From: Rhodospirillales bacterium
GTDB taxonomy: Bacteria > Pseudomonadota > Alphaproteobacteria > Rhodospirillales > Rhodospirillaceae
Assembly: GCA_028278135.1 (NCBI GenBank)
Contig: JANQEW010000029.1
Span: 402,889 to 466,888 of the forward strand
Direction: 5' to 3'
DNA: 64,000 nucleotides
Shown here: one piece after another, positions 9,074 to 19,581 of the stretch
How the letters are laid out: each line of letters begins with the position of its first letter
Position numbering within the stretch: position 1 is the first letter of the stretch
Translations under genes and position numbers: made by a program
Notes under the pieces: generated by a model
What the model was told of the DNA's origin: nothing
Databases searched by the model: none
The model's input: only the letters and a program-made list of their open reading frames with translations

Positions 9074-10666
9074 CTAATGCCGGAAATGGCGCATGCCTGT
9101 CAAAACCATGGCCATGTTCCGATCATCGGCGGCCTGAATGATTTCGTTGTCCCTTATCGAACCGCCCGGTTGAATCACGGCGGTCGCCCCTGCCTCATGG
9201 GCTGCGATAAGACCATCAGGAAAAGGGAAAAAGGCATCAGAAGCGACCACTGAGCCTCCTGTCAGCATACTTTGGCCTGTCGTGCGGGCTACTGCTGCCG
9301 CCTTCCAGACCGCAACGCGGACAGAATCGACTCGACTCGTCTGACCCGCTCCCACGCTAACCATTGCCCGATGCCGAACAAATACGACGGCATTGGATTT
9401 CACGTGCTTACACACCGCCCACCCAAAAAGCATATCTTCGAGTTCCTGTTCACTTGGAGAACGTTTACTAACCACCTTTAAATCCATACGGCAGATATGA
9501 CCGGCATCACGTGTCTGTAACAAGAATCCACCCGCGACAGAGCGCAGAGTCATGCCAGCCCTGTATGGATCGGGCATTGTGCCAGTCAGGAGTAAGCGTA
9601 AATTATGCTTCTTGGCAAAGAGCGCACGCGCCTCAGATGTTGCATCTGGAGCTAGAATAACTTCAAAAAATGTTCTCGCAATCGAAGTTGTCGCCGCCGC
9701 ATCAAGTGGCCTGTTGACGGCGACAATACCACCAAAAGCAGAGACCGGATCACATGATAAGGCTCTCAGATAAGCGCTTTCAAGATCTGTTCCGAGTGCA
9801 CAACCGCAAGGGTTTGCATGTTTGAGGATAATGGCTGCCGGTTGCTCAAACACGGCTGCCAGTTCAAGAGCCGCGTCCGCATCGCACAAATTGTTATAAG
9901 ATAGCGTTTTACCTTGAACTTGAGTGGTCGCCGCAAGACTGATGGCAGGAGAGTCAGAGACGTAAAAAGCCGCTTGCTGATGCGGATTCTCACCGTAGCG
10001 TAGAGTCTGACGTAACGCAGCAGCCACAGTGAGTCGCGATGGGAAAATCTCACCATTCTTCTGAGCAAACCAAGCCGCAATAGCAGCATCATAAGCAGCA
10101 GTCCTAGCATAGGCAGCGGCTGCTAATCGCAAACGCAAGGAGGCAGGAGTCGCACCACCATAACGAGTCATTGCTTCTATCACGGCTGAATAATCAGCAG
10201 GATCCACTACGACAGTGACACTGACGTAGTTCTTAGCAGCCGCCCGGATCAAAGCCGTGCCTCCAATGTCAATTGATTCAACACAAGTCGAACCATCGGC
10301 ATTGTGCGCGACAGCCTCAGTGAATGGATACAGATTGACCACTAGAAGATCTATAGAAGCAATACCGTGAGTCTCCGCGGCCACTCTATGCTCAGCATTG
10401 TCACGCTCCCAGAGCAGTCCACCATGGATACGCGGGTGTAGTGTCTTCACACGCCCTCCGAGGATCTCCGGAAACGCCGTGTATTCAGCTACTTCTGTGA
10501 CAGACAACCCAACAGCGCGCAAAACAGCCGCCGTGCCGCCAGTGGAAAGGATATGTACGTCGTGTTCCACAAGAAAGCTGACAAAAGGAACGATGTCAGT
10601 CTTATCAGAGACAGAAACAAGCGCGCGACGGATATGCGCCAAAGGAGGGTCAAACGTTCCAGACAT
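9074..10666 (-). CDS. purH: Bifunctional AICAR transformylase / IMP cyclohydrolase PurH
   Basis: Catalyses the last two steps of de novo purine synthesis: formylation of AICAR with 10-formyl-THF, then cyclisation to IMP. The 530-residue protein has the N-terminal MGS-like cyclohydrolase domain (RALVSVSDK at the start; about 1-200) and the C-terminal AICARFT domain with [13 protein letters not shown] and [10 protein letters not shown]. Length is normal. It follows hpnA and the hpnM-like gene on the same strand. Confidence 0.97.
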   Translation of the reverse strand: MSGTFDPPLAHIRRALVSVSDKTDIVPFVSFLVEHDVHILSTGGTAAVLRAVGLSVTEVAEYTAFPEILGGRVKTLHPRIHGGLLWERDNAEHRVAAETHGIASIDLLVVNLYPFTEAVAHNADGSTCVESIDIGGTALIRAAAKNYVSVTVVVDPADYSAVIEAMTRYGGATPASLRLRLAAAAYARTAAYDAAIAAWFAQKNGEIFPSRLTVAAALRQTLRYGENPHQQAAFYVSDSPAISLAATTQVQGKTLSYNNLCDADAALELAAVFEQPAAIILKHANPCGCALGTDLESAYLRALSCDPVSAFGGIVAVNRPLDAAATTSIARTFFEVILAPDATSEARALFAKKHNLRLLLTGTMPDPYRAGMTLRSVAGGFLLQTRDAGHICRMDLKVVSKRSPSEQELEDMLFGWAVCKHVKSNAVVFVRHRAMVSVGAGQTSRVDSVRVAVWKAAAVARTTGQSMLTGGSVVASDAFFPFPDGLIAAHEAGATAVIQPGGSIRDNEIIQAADDRNMAMVLTGMRHFRH

Positions 10667-10882
10667 AACAAATCCGTATATAGATCACAGCTCTCCCAGG
10701 AGCACAGCCTACATTGTGCCATGGGCACTGAGAGGATGCACCCCTTTTTTGCGAAAATCAATTCTGTCGTCCCAGCTCCCAGCCGTCGTTCCCACGCTCG
10801 TTAGACAACCCATGCTCTTTCGGCGGCAGTTATTAGTATTTTTAGTATTCGTGTAGTATTTGTTATTTATTATTATTCGCCC

Positions 10883-11608
10883 TCATGGCGCGTCGTCGCT
10901 GACCTCCTGTCCTCTACCTCCAACGGCAAGTTTCTTTACCTTTTCATCAAGCCGTTGTAGTAAGCTCTCATAGCCGGACTGATTCAATACTGTAAGATAC
11001 TGTGCACGTTGGTTAGCAAGTTCACTGATTGTACCTCTGTAGAACACATCAACGATTTTCCAGATTCCGTTGACGGCTTTCAAACGATAAGAGAGTTCAA
11101 CCCCACTGTCATCTGTTTTGATCAATCTTGTCCTTACGAGAACACTGGGATAAGGCTGTGGCAGTTCTTCAACCGCTATTGTCTCAAACCGTTCCCCTTT
11201 GTAGTCGTCAAAGCGACTTGCGTAGGTTGCAATAGACAGACGGCCGAAGGCTTCAATCATATTGACTTTCTGTGTCTCGGTGAATGTCTTCCAGTGGCTA
11301 CCAGCAGCAATGCGCGTCATGCCTGAGAAGTCATAGGCGTGTCTGAGAATTTCTTGCAGCTGATCATAACGCCCCTGCCAGCCTAGCAGGTGCGCGTTTT
11401 TCATGATGTTGAGGAGTGCCTTATGCATATTCTCAACAACCATAACAGGCATAGCGGTTTGCGTAAGATAGACTGCTGTCATAGCGCTCGATTGTCGACT
11501 TGGCAGCGCATTGTTGACTGCATAGCTGGCGGAGAAACTACTGAACATGGGCAACAAAAAGTAAGCAACAGCAGAGACGAAGAAATACACGATTGAAAGG
11601 TATGCCAT
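10883..11608 (-). CDS. hpnM: MlaC/Ttg2D-family lipid-binding protein, probably hopanoid-associated HpnM
   Basis: The 241-residue protein has an N-terminal hydrophobic export segment (about 3-28) and a MlaC-type domain (about 50-225), which in relatives shuttles lipids through the periplasm. MlaC alone would sit with mlaDEF; here the partner gene is the hopanoid-associated epimerase hpnA upstream on the same strand, so the HpnM subfamily is the better guess. No squalene-hopene cyclase or HpnN lies in the window. Family is fairly certain; subfamily is inferred from context. Confidence 0.75.
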   Translation of the reverse strand: MAYLSIVYFFVSAVAYFLLPMFSSFSASYAVNNALPSRQSSAMTAVYLTQTAMPVMVVENMHKALLNIMKNAHLLGWQGRYDQLQEILRHAYDFSGMTRIAAGSHWKTFTETQKVNMIEAFGRLSIATYASRFDDYKGERFETIAVEELPQPYPSVLVRTRLIKTDDSGVELSYRLKAVNGIWKIVDVFYRGTISELANQRAQYLTVLNQSGYESLLQRLDEKVKKLAVGGRGQEVSDDAP

Positions 11609-11664
11609 ATAAATGGAGCTCCTACGTCATGGACATAAAACGCGACTCCGCTTTCACCTTAAAT

Positions 11665-11708
11665 AACGGCGTGTGGCATACTGTAAAGAACGGCGTGTGG
11701 CATACTGT
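11665..11708. repeat. 20-bp direct repeat, period 24, between hpnA and hpnM
   Basis: Two perfect 20-bp copies (11665-11684 and 11689-11708) are separated by 4 bases in the spacer upstream of the hpnM-like gene. Confidence 0.93.
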
Positions 11709-11724
11709 CGAGCTATAAGCCCTC

Positions 11725-11746
11725 TTGTAAGAGCTTTGTAAGAGCT
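11725..11746. repeat. Exact 11-bp tandem duplication
   Basis: Unit TTGTAAGAGCT occurs twice back to back, 16 bp after the preceding 20-bp repeat pair in the same spacer. Confidence 0.92.
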
Positions 11747-11795
11747 GTCTTTGGTCTTTGCAATTAATGAAAAGCACGGCGCGATGGTGTACGAA

Positions 11796-12785
11796 TCATG
11801 AGGCGGCTCCCTCTGCTCTGAACCAGGTGACCGCGTCCCTTATGCCTTCCATTGCGGGCCGAGCCGTATAGCCTAGCACACGATACGCCTTGGCGCTTGA
11901 GAAGAACATTTTCTTCTTGGCCATACGAACGCCGTTCACAGTGACAAACGGTTCGACGCCCAACAGATTGGCAACTCTCTCTGTAAGAGAGGCGAATGGC
12001 AAAACCATACTGTGGGGTAACCGTATGCGTGGTGGTCGGCGACCCACCAAATCTGCAATTTTCGAGAGAATATCGCGCAGGCTCATATTCTCTCCTCCCA
12101 GGATATAACGTTCACCAATACGGCCATGACGCCAAGCAAGCCAGTGACCCGCAGCCACATCATCAACATGGACAAGATTCAGGCCTGTTTCAACATAAGC
12201 GGGCATATTACCGGCGACGGCTGCACGGATGAGACGACCAGTCGGTGTCGGTTTGATATCCCGTGGACCGACAGGTGTGGATGGGTTCACAATGACTGCC
12301 GGCACTCCCTCTGCAGCGACAAGCCGTCTGACCTCTGCCTCTGCAAGGAATTTCGAGCGCTTGTATGGACCAATCATATCTGTTAGAGAGACGGGGGTCT
12401 CCTCGTCAGCGGGCACACCATCGGCGTTGAGCCCTAACGTAGCAACGCTGGACGTATAGACAATACGTCGTACATCCGCCTGAGCAGCTGCTCGGAGCAG
12501 GTCCCGAGTCCCTGTAACATTCACCTGTTCCATAATCCTGGGATCCGGTACCCAGAGACGGTAATCAGCGGCCACATGAAACACAGCCGTCACACCCATA
12601 ACCGCTCGTTGCAGGGAATGGGGCATGGTGAGATCGCCTTCGACGATTTCGACAGGTAAGTCTGTCAGATTGCGGCGATTGGAGGCCGGCCGCACTAAGA
12701 CCCGCACAGACTCCCCCCCGGCTAGCAGGCAGCGTACCACCGCGGCTCCAACGAATCCAGTGCCTCCGGTCACAAGGACAGTCAT
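11796..12785 (-). CDS. hpnA: Hopanoid-associated sugar epimerase HpnA
   Basis: Extended short-chain dehydrogenase/epimerase of the hopanoid cluster; its exact substrate is unsettled. The 329-residue sequence has the NAD-binding GGTGFVG (7-13), a YTSS segment, the catalytic-type YKRSK, and the HpnA-typical TPVGPRDIKPTPTG. It is followed on the same strand by the hpnM-like gene and purH. The rest of a hopanoid cluster (shc, hpnC-E, hpnH) is not in this window, so either the cluster is split or this is a remnant. Confidence 0.88.
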   Translation of the reverse strand: MTVLVTGGTGFVGAAVVRCLLAGGESVRVLVRPASNRRNLTDLPVEIVEGDLTMPHSLQRAVMGVTAVFHVAADYRLWVPDPRIMEQVNVTGTRDLLRAAAQADVRRIVYTSSVATLGLNADGVPADEETPVSLTDMIGPYKRSKFLAEAEVRRLVAAEGVPAVIVNPSTPVGPRDIKPTPTGRLIRAAVAGNMPAYVETGLNLVHVDDVAAGHWLAWRHGRIGERYILGGENMSLRDILSKIADLVGRRPPRIRLPHSMVLPFASLTERVANLLGVEPFVTVNGVRMAKKKMFFSSAKAYRVLGYTARPAMEGIRDAVTWFRAEGAAS

Positions 12786-12899
12786 TGCATTACTAAGTGT
12801 TAAGTGTTATGTCATGCGGACCACGAAGTCAGATGTCATTGAAACCATTAAACCATGCCTAGCAAACATTTTAACAGACTCCTGTCAATTCCATCTCGT

Positions 12900-12915
12900 C
12901 TACTTATCTACTTAT
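12900..12915. repeat. 8-bp tandem duplication
   Basis: Unit CTACTTAT occurs twice back to back upstream of hpnA. A 7-bp pair (TAAGTGT twice, 12794-12807) lies closer to the hpnA start. Confidence 0.8.
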
Positions 12916-12973
12916 CAGACTTTTCATTTGGGAAAAAAGTAGGCCAAATGTAGGGGCTCGCTGTATACTACAA

Positions 12974-13109
12974 TGCTGTCGCGAAGCAACCTGACCTTAC
13001 AAGGTCTTGCCCACAGCACGACTCCATTGGATGGAGCGTTGGAATGAGTCTTCCCTTCGAAAGGGCGAAGGGAAGGACTCTGGACGCCTCTGATCGCGCC
13101 TCTCGAGGC
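12974..13109. ncRNA. Candidate structured RNA between ruvX and hpnA
   Basis: Five stems occur within 136 bases: TGCTGT/ACAGCA (12974-12979 with 13013-13018) enclosing GACCTT/AAGGTC (12993-13006); CTCCAT/ATGGAG (13022-13036); a 14-bp stem with one bulge and a 6-nt loop (13046-13080); and GCCTC/GAGGC (13098-13109). No credible ORF explains it. It lacks the consensus elements of RNase P, tmRNA and SRP RNA and does not form the single rod of 6S RNA. It could be a free small RNA on either strand or the leader of hpnA (minus strand). This is structure prediction by eye. Confidence 0.45.
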
Positions 13110-13121
13110 TGTCAAGACGGC

Positions 13122-13159
13122 TTTAGAGAGGTACATATCTTTTAGAGAGGTACATATCT
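13122..13159. repeat. Exact 19-bp tandem duplication with nested 9-bp duplication
   Basis: Two perfect 19-bp copies (13122-13140 and 13141-13159) are followed by a second-order duplication of ACATATCTA (13152-13169). They lie between the candidate RNA and the 3' end of ruvX. Confidence 0.93.
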
Positions 13160-13207
13160 AACATATCTAACGGCATCAGGACAGTCCGGGTTCTTTCATG
13201 CTGCATC

Positions 13208-13681
13208 CTACCGAGTCATGTTTGTCAGAGAATCAAGAGCACTCTGGAGAATGTAAGCAGCGGCCAATTTGTCGATAATCTGCCTACGGCGCTGACGGCT
13301 CATGTTCGCTTCCGTAAGAAGCATGCGTTCTACGGCAGCTGAAGAGAGTCGTTCATCCCAGAATGAAACAGCGATATCCACTTGCCATAATATCTTGCGG
13401 ACAAAACACCGAGTGGCTGCGGCCTGTGAGCCTTCTATGCCATTCATTTGCAGTGGCAAGCCAACGACAAGCCCCCCAACGTCCTGTGTATGAATGACTT
13501 GCACAAGGACACGGATGTCTTCTGCTATAGTGCGCCGCTTTACCACAACAAACGGTATTGCCACTTTGAGCGATACGTCAGAGAGTGCGAGGCCGAGAGT
13601 CTTATGGCCTAAGTCTAAGCCAAGCAAGCGTTGGCCTTGTTTTGGGAGGAGATCAAGCCGTGATGGGTTGCGGATTATCAT
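13208..13681 (-). CDS. ruvX: Putative Holliday-junction resolvase / pre-16S rRNA nuclease RuvX (YqgF)
   Basis: RNase H-fold nuclease of the YqgF family; in E. coli it takes part in 16S rRNA 5'-end processing. The 157-residue protein has the first acidic motif in GLDLGHKTLG, the VVGLPLQMNG stretch, and the WDERLSS motif near residue 108. It is transcribed divergently from gatC, a common alphaproteobacterial arrangement. Confidence 0.93.
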   Translation of the reverse strand: MIIRNPSRLDLLPKQGQRLLGLDLGHKTLGLALSDVSLKVAIPFVVVKRRTIAEDIRVLVQVIHTQDVGGLVVGLPLQMNGIEGSQAAATRCFVRKILWQVDIAVSFWDERLSSAAVERMLLTEANMSRQRRRQIIDKLAAAYILQSALDSLTNMTR

Positions 13682-13825
13682 ATGGGGTAGTAAGTACGTA
13701 AGTACGCGCAGTTTTTGTTGGTTCTCTTGCCATCCGCTTGTCTACTCGGGAGCCCTCGGCAGAACGGCTTGTCCAACGGGCCCTCCTGTGTATCAGGTCT
13801 CTTTTGAAAGGAGAACAGATAATTC

Positions 13826-14113
13826 ATGTCTTTGGATAAAGCTACTGTCCGTGCGATCGCTTTTCTGGCCCGTCTTGATATTTCAGAGGAAGCCATTGAG
13901 CCTCTTATAGAGGAACTGTCAGCAATCCTGCACTGGACAGAAAAATTGCAAGAAGTTGACACCACTAATGTGGAACCTGCATCATACGTCAGTGTATCAA
14001 AATTATACTGGCGTGAAGATTTTATCGATTGTGGTGGATACGCTGAGACAGTGCTTACAAACGCGCCAGAATCAACTAAAGGTTTTTTTTTAGTGCCAAA
14101 GGTTGTAGATTAG
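13826..14113 (+). CDS. gatC: Asp-tRNA(Asn)/Glu-tRNA(Gln) amidotransferase subunit C
   Basis: Small linking subunit of GatCAB, which amidates mischarged Glu-tRNA(Gln) and/or Asp-tRNA(Asn). The 95-residue product has the typical N-terminal helix pattern (VRAIAFLARLDI) and the LHWTEKLQEVDT segment. AAAGGAGAA lies at a good distance upstream. The gatA ATG follows the stop directly, forming gatC-gatA-gatB. Confidence 0.95.
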   Translation: MSLDKATVRAIAFLARLDISEEAIEPLIEELSAILHWTEKLQEVDTTNVEPASYVSVSKLYWREDFIDCGGYAETVLTNAPESTKGFFLVPKVVD

Positions 14114-15598
14114 ATGACAGCACTGGTCGATCTTACCCTTGCTGATGCGAGAATTGGCTTGAACCGTGGTGATTTTACGTCTGTTGAATTGACGGAGGCT
14201 CATCTACGCGCGATAGAGCGAAGGCGTTTTCTCAACGCCTTTATTACAGAAACACCTGAGGTAGCCATCGCTCAGGCACATGCTTCTGATAGGCGTCGTC
14301 GTGCTGGTCAGGTAGGAGCGATGGAAGGCCTGCCGATTGCTATCAAGGACATCTTCTGTACAGAAGGTTTGCTGACGACGGCAGCTTCACACATTCTAGA
14401 CGGCTTCCGTCCGCCTTACGAGGCTACTGTTTCTGCACGTCTCAGGGCGGCCGGTGCCGTGACCCTTGGCAAGACGAATATGGATGAGTTTGCTATGGGC
14501 TCGTCTAATATGACAAGCTATTATGGCAGCGTCCTCAATCCGTGGCAGCGTCACAGTGCGCCTGAGATAAAGCTAGTACCTGGTGGTTCCTCCGGGGGCT
14601 CGGCGGCGGCCGTGGCAGCGCGATTGTGTTTAGCGGCCATGGGTACAGATACTGGTGGTTCTATTCGTCAACCATCTTCTTATTGTGGGATAGTTGGATT
14701 GAAACCAACTTATGGTCGTTGTTCTCGTTGGGGTCTCATAGCCTTTGCAAGTTCTCTAGACCAAGCGGGACCAATGACTCGCACTATACGAGATTCTGCT
14801 CTGATGCTGGGGGCTATGAGTGGTTATGATTCGAAAGATTCTACATCAGCACAGGTTCCTGTCCCTGATTTTGAGGAGGCTCTGACCGGCGAGATACACG
14901 GTTTGAAAGTAGGGGTTCCCTGTGAGTATAGGTCAGAGGGTCTTTCACCTGAAATTGTTGCGTTATGGGACCAAGGCATCCGTTGGCTCAAGGCTGCTGG
15001 GGCTGAGTCGATAGAGATCAGCTTGCCGCATACACAATATGCCCTCGCGACTTATTATATCCTTGCCCCAGCGGAAGCCTCTTCAAATCTTGCCCGCTAC
15101 GATGGCGTCCGGTATGGATTGCGAAAGGCTGGAAATAGTTCCCTCAACGATATGTACATGCAAACACGCGCTGCTGGATTTGGCCAAGAAGTGCAGCGCC
15201 GTGTTCTCATTGGCACTTATGTGCTGTCGGCAGGCTATTACGATGCCTATTACCTGAAGGCACAGAAAGTACGCACACTCATCATCCGTGATTTCCAGCA
15301 GGCCTTTAAGACTGTGGACGTCATCCTGACGCCCACAGCACCTACGCCAGCTTTCGCCATGGGAGAGCAAATGGACGATCCTATTATTATGTATTTGAAC
15401 GATATCTTCACTGTCCCCACATCTCTTGCTGGTTTACCGGGTTTAAGCGTGCCTGCGGGACTCTCTCCTGAAGGCTTACCCTTGGGGTTGCAGATTATTG
15501 GTCGGCCATTCGACGAACAAACTGTGCTGAAGGTGGGAGGCGTACTGGAAACGGCTGCCTGTTTCACTCAGCGTCCGTCGCTCGCGGCGGCAACGTAA
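14114..15598 (+). CDS. gatA: Asp-tRNA(Asn)/Glu-tRNA(Gln) amidotransferase subunit A
   Basis: Amidase-signature subunit that releases ammonia from glutamine for the transamidation. The 494-residue protein shows the Ser-Ser-Lys triad at about Lys78 (AIKDIF), Ser159 (GGSSGGS) and Ser183 (GGSIRQP). It begins directly after gatC and is followed 18 bases later by gatB. Complete and of normal length. Confidence 0.97.
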   Translation: MTALVDLTLADARIGLNRGDFTSVELTEAHLRAIERRRFLNAFITETPEVAIAQAHASDRRRRAGQVGAMEGLPIAIKDIFCTEGLLTTAASHILDGFRPPYEATVSARLRAAGAVTLGKTNMDEFAMGSSNMTSYYGSVLNPWQRHSAPEIKLVPGGSSGGSAAAVAARLCLAAMGTDTGGSIRQPSSYCGIVGLKPTYGRCSRWGLIAFASSLDQAGPMTRTIRDSALMLGAMSGYDSKDSTSAQVPVPDFEEALTGEIHGLKVGVPCEYRSEGLSPEIVALWDQGIRWLKAAGAESIEISLPHTQYALATYYILAPAEASSNLARYDGVRYGLRKAGNSSLNDMYMQTRAAGFGQEVQRRVLIGTYVLSAGYYDAYYLKAQKVRTLIIRDFQQAFKTVDVILTPTAPTPAFAMGEQMDDPIIMYLNDIFTVPTSLAGLPGLSVPAGLSPEGLPLGLQIIGRPFDEQTVLKVGGVLETAACFTQRPSLAAAT

Positions 15599-15616
15599 TG
15601 TGATGGTTCTACGGCT

Positions 15617-17074
15617 ATGGTTCATTGGATTGAAGGACAAACAGGCTTATGGGAAATAGTCATTGGACTAGAAATTCACGCACAGGTTACTTCTAGAGCA
15701 AAACTCTTTTCTGGCGCTGCAACATCTTTTGGGCGTGCGCCGAATACACAGGTTGCATTATTTGATGCTGCATTCCCGGGGATGCTGCCAGTCATTAATG
15801 CTAAGTGTATTGAACAGGCAGTACGGACTGGTCTAGGACTCAACGCCCATATCAACAAGTATTCTGTGTTTGCGCGTAAGAATTATTTTTACGCGGATCT
15901 GCCAGCCGGTTATCAGATTAGCCAACACGAACTGCCGATCGTAGGCCCTGGTCTTGTCGCCATTGACCTTTCGGACGGGACGAGTCGTACAATCCGCATT
16001 GAGCGCCTGCATCTCGAGCAGGATGCAGGTAAGTCCTTGCACGACAGACATCCAACTCTGTCTTTCATTGATCTCAACAGAGCAGGGGTCGCACTGATGG
16101 AAATCGTCTCGCAACCCGACATGCACAGTTCAGAAGAAGCGGCGGCTTACGTGCGTAAGCTCAGATCAATCTTGCGCTACCTTGGCAGCTGTGACGGCAA
16201 TATGCAGGAAGGTTCGCTACGTTGTGACGTCAATGTTTCCGTGCGACGGCCAGACGAAGGTTTTCGCACACGCTGCGAAATCAAGAATATCAACTCTGTG
16301 CGCTTTATGATCCAGGCTATTGAGTATGAAGCTCACCGCCATGTCAGAGTTTATGAGTCCGGCGGGAGAATCGAGCAGGAAACACGCCTTTTTGAGGCGT
16401 CTTCCGGCAAGACTAGAGCAATGCGGTCTAAGGAAATGGTACACGATTACCGTTACTTTCCTGATCCAGACCTGCCGCCACTCACACTAGATGATGCCTT
16501 TATTGAGGACATTCGCACGAGTCTCCCTGAACTGCCAGATCAAAAAAAGTCTCGTTTTATCAATATATATGGTTTGCCTGCGTATGCAGCGGGAATTTTG
16601 GTAGAGGATAGAGAAACTGCAGAATATTATGAAACTGTAGCGAAAGGCAGAGACCCCAAAACCGTAGCGAATTGGGTCATGACGAGTTTGTTCGGTGCCC
16701 TTCATAGGAGCGGACGGGAGATCAGCGATAGCCCAATTTCAGCCGACCATTTGGGGCAGCTTATTGACTTAATAGGCGATGGCACAATTTCTAGTCACAT
16801 TGCTAAGAGTGTATTTGAGAGTATGCTGGAAACAGGTCAAGAGCCCTTAGCAATTGTCACCGCGAAGGGCCTCAAACAGGTGACAGATTCAAAAGTCATA
16901 GAACAGGCTATTGACGCTGTTATGAGAAGACATCCCGATAAAGTAGCCTTGTATCGGGGTGGGCAGGTGAAGCTTCTTGGCTGGTTTATAGGACAGGTTA
17001 TGAAGGCCACAGACGGCAAGGCCAATCCAACAAAACTAAGCACCTTGCTAAAGGAAAGACTTACAGAATCTTAA
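15617..17074 (+). CDS. gatB: Asp-tRNA(Asn)/Glu-tRNA(Gln) amidotransferase subunit B
   Basis: Kinase/transamidation subunit of GatCAB that phosphorylates the mischarged aminoacyl-tRNA and accepts ammonia from GatA. The 485-residue product has the GLEIHAQ start motif, the [13 protein letters not shown] segment (about 94-106), and the C-terminal YqeY-like tail domain (about 350-485). Last gene of the gat operon; mnmA follows 60 bases downstream. Confidence 0.97.
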   Translation: MVHWIEGQTGLWEIVIGLEIHAQVTSRAKLFSGAATSFGRAPNTQVALFDAAFPGMLPVINAKCIEQAVRTGLGLNAHINKYSVFARKNYFYADLPAGYQISQHELPIVGPGLVAIDLSDGTSRTIRIERLHLEQDAGKSLHDRHPTLSFIDLNRAGVALMEIVSQPDMHSSEEAAAYVRKLRSILRYLGSCDGNMQEGSLRCDVNVSVRRPDEGFRTRCEIKNINSVRFMIQAIEYEAHRHVRVYESGGRIEQETRLFEASSGKTRAMRSKEMVHDYRYFPDPDLPPLTLDDAFIEDIRTSLPELPDQKKSRFINIYGLPAYAAGILVEDRETAEYYETVAKGRDPKTVANWVMTSLFGALHRSGREISDSPISADHLGQLIDLIGDGTISSHIAKSVFESMLETGQEPLAIVTAKGLKQVTDSKVIEQAIDAVMRRHPDKVALYRGGQVKLLGWFIGQVMKATDGKANPTKLSTLLKERLTES

Positions 17075-17134
17075 AAGAGAAACATGAATATGTGCACTGT
17101 GCAATAAGAATTATTGTTACGCGTAAAGGAATCA

Positions 17135-18238
17135 ATGTCTATTACACGTAATAATCGTATAGTGGTGGCTATGTCTGGCGGGGTGGACAGTTCCGTCACT
17201 GCAGCACTCCTTGAGGAGGAAGGTCGTCAGGTCATTGGTATAACACTACAACTTGGTGGAGCGGACCATCCTGCAACAACAGACGGGTCCTGTGCTGGCC
17301 AGGATGTTGCTGATGCGCGCCGGGTGGCTGCGAAGATAGGAATCCCTCATTATGTCTTTGATTACAAACACAAGTTTTTCAAGGATGTCGTAGTCCCTTT
17401 CGCGGAAGCCTATGGCCGAGGCGAAACGCCTGTACCTTGCATTTTCTGTAACAAAACAGTCAAGTTTCGTGATCTACTCGCTGCCGCCCGTCTCTTAGAA
17501 GCCGAGTCCCTTGCCACGGGACACTATGCTCGTCTGCAGAATGGCCCTGATGGGCCGGAGCTGTGGCGTAGTCGGGACTCTCGACGAGATCAGAGCTATT
17601 TTCTTTTCGCGACAACCCGTGCTCAACTGAGCTTTTTACACTTTCCACTTGGAACTCTTGCAAGTAAAGCAGAGACCCGTGCCCATGCCCGTCGTTTGGG
17701 ACTACCAGTGGCTGATAAGCAGGATAGCCAGGACATATGTTTTGCACCAAAAGGTAAGTATAGTCGTGTAGTACACACTTTTTTTCCAGATTTGGTGCAA
17801 CCAGGAGATATAGTGCATGTAGATGGCCGCTTTCTCGGAAGGCACGCTGGAATCGTACATTATACAGTTAGCCAACGGCATGGTCTTGGAATCGGTGGAG
17901 AATCAGAGCCTTTATATGTGGTGCGTCTCGAGGCCGGTACGCGGCGAGTCATCGTTGGACCCCGTGCTGCCCTCTTCCAGGACAGGCTGACGGTGGGGGA
18001 GATTAATTGGCTGGGTCCTGGCAAAAGTCCTCCTGCCACAGGCATAACTCTTACAGTCCAGCTGCGATCTATGCATCAACCGCTCCCAGCGACAGTGTAT
18101 GGCTGTGCTGATGATTCAGCACAAGTCCAGCTAGCCAGGCCATTTGCGGGTGTCGCACCCGGCCAGGCATGCGTCTTCTATCAAGGAGATAGGCTTTTGG
18201 GCGGAGGGTGGATCCGCCAATCAGGCCTCTGCAGATAA
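17135..18238 (+). CDS. mnmA: tRNA-specific 2-thiouridylase MnmA
   Basis: ATP-dependent enzyme that makes the 2-thio group of wobble uridine 34 in tRNA-Lys, -Glu and -Gln. The 367-residue protein has the PP-loop SGGVDSS (14-20), the first catalytic cysteine in PCIFCNK and the second in DSQDICFAP. I chose the ATG after AAAGGA rather than an in-frame TTG 21 bases upstream. It is convergent with the smtB-like gene. Confidence 0.96.
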   Translation: MSITRNNRIVVAMSGGVDSSVTAALLEEEGRQVIGITLQLGGADHPATTDGSCAGQDVADARRVAAKIGIPHYVFDYKHKFFKDVVVPFAEAYGRGETPVPCIFCNKTVKFRDLLAAARLLEAESLATGHYARLQNGPDGPELWRSRDSRRDQSYFLFATTRAQLSFLHFPLGTLASKAETRAHARRLGLPVADKQDSQDICFAPKGKYSRVVHTFFPDLVQPGDIVHVDGRFLGRHAGIVHYTVSQRHGLGIGGESEPLYVVRLEAGTRRVIVGPRAALFQDRLTVGEINWLGPGKSPPATGITLTVQLRSMHQPLPATVYGCADDSAQVQLARPFAGVAPGQACVFYQGDRLLGGGWIRQSGLCR

Positions 18239-18342
18239 GTAAACAGCAACCATCAAACCATCGCCAGCTCGCTAGAGCAGACTGCGGAAGCACAGCGCCT
18301 GTCGCCACAACCTGCTCTTTTGGGCCGTCTCACGGTGTTACA

Positions 18343-19554
18343 CTACACTACTTTGTTTTCGTGTAAACCTTTGATCTGCTCTTCATCCAATCCGAGTACA
18401 TCCTTCAAAATCCCGTCAGTGTGCTCTCCCAGTCTAGGCCCAAGGCTCTGAATACGACCCGGTGTTTCTGAGAGACGAGGGATAACATTCGGTATGATAA
18501 TGGCGTCGCCATTCATCTCAGGGATTTCCATGGCAACAAGATTCCGACGTGCCACGAACTGGCGATCGCCGAAAATGTCTGCAATTGTATTTAAGGGACC
18601 ACAAGGTGCTCCGGCTGCTAAACAGAGGGATAGAACGTCATCGCGATTCAGCGAGCCAGCCCATGCTGCGACGATCTGGTTCACCTCATGTCGGCTTTCT
18701 AGGCGCTGGGCTTGCCGACCATACAAGTGGCTAGAGGCCAGTTCTAAACGCCCCATTGCTCGACATAACCGCTCGAATAGCTTGTCAGTCGTGCAAGCAA
18801 ATGCCACCCATTTGTCATCCTTCGTGCGAAAATGACCGAGCGGTACAGCGGTCTTGATGTGCGGTCCGTGCCGCTCACGTACGGCGCCGTACATAGCATA
18901 GGCAGGGGCCAATTCATCGGTAAGACGGAAGACAGATTCATACAAGGCAACATCGATGTACTGTCCCTTACCGCTTTTTTCCCTCTCATGCAGTGCCAGA
19001 AGCACCCCAACTGCACCATATAACCCTGATAGATAATCGCCAAGTGTTGTGGAGCCCGGCGTGACAGGCGTGTCCTTCGGCATACCGGCCAGATAGGCAA
19101 GGCCGCCAACCGCATGAGCAATTCTGGCAAAGCCGGGACGGTCCCGATACGGACCATCCTGGCCATACCCGGACACACGTAGCATAATCAACCGAGGATT
19201 ATCTTGCGCTAGAACGTCGTACCCAAGGCCCCATTTTTCCAATGTACCAGGCCGAAAATTTTCCGTCACTATATCCGCCCGAGAACACAGCTGCCGAAAT
19301 GTTTCGGCACCATTCTTTGCCCGCAAGTCGAGGGTTATTGACTTTTTGTTGCGTGCCTCAGACAACCAAGCTAAGGTGTCTCCACGCTGGGAAGGCGTAC
19401 CGAAATTACGGCAAGGATCGCCTCCAATCGGGTGTTCCACCTTGAGCACTTCTGCCCCAAACTCACTTAAAAGTGCCGCGCAATAAGGTGCAGCGATGAA
19501 AGTTGCAACGTCTATAACGAGCAGACCCTCTAGTGGTGTATGCATATCACTCAT
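18343..19554 (-). CDS. smtB: Class III CoA-transferase, SmtB-like (succinyl-CoA:(S)-malate CoA-transferase subunit)
   Basis: Probable second subunit of the enzyme that moves CoA from succinyl-CoA to (S)-malate (and, in Chloroflexus, citramalate) in the 3-hydroxypropionate bicycle. The 403-residue protein is a CaiB/BaiF-family (family III) transferase with the catalytic-type Asp173 in [11 protein letters not shown]. The ATG follows AAGGAAA at 7 bases. It lies 27 bases downstream of a clear paralogue, as in the Chloroflexus smtAB pair, and is divergent from mct-meh-mch. The family is certain; malate specificity and the A/B naming rest on context. A formyl-CoA or other carboxylate transferase is the alternative. 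Confidence 0.82.
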   Translation of the reverse strand: MSDMHTPLEGLLVIDVATFIAAPYCAALLSEFGAEVLKVEHPIGGDPCRNFGTPSQRGDTLAWLSEARNKKSITLDLRAKNGAETFRQLCSRADIVTENFRPGTLEKWGLGYDVLAQDNPRLIMLRVSGYGQDGPYRDRPGFARIAHAVGGLAYLAGMPKDTPVTPGSTTLGDYLSGLYGAVGVLLALHEREKSGKGQYIDVALYESVFRLTDELAPAYAMYGAVRERHGPHIKTAVPLGHFRTKDDKWVAFACTTDKLFERLCRAMGRLELASSHLYGRQAQRLESRHEVNQIVAAWAGSLNRDDVLSLCLAAGAPCGPLNTIADIFGDRQFVARRNLVAMEIPEMNGDAIIIPNVIPRLSETPGRIQSLGPRLGEHTDGILKDVLGLDEEQIKGLHENKVV

Positions 19555-19581
19555 AGATTGTTTCCTTAACGTGCTAAACAC

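Noticed and set aside
12950-13115. 6S RNA, SRP RNA, tmRNA or RNase P RNA at this locus
   Set aside because: None of the conserved sequence elements are present, and the stems are separate rather than one long rod; kept only as an unassigned structured RNA candidate.
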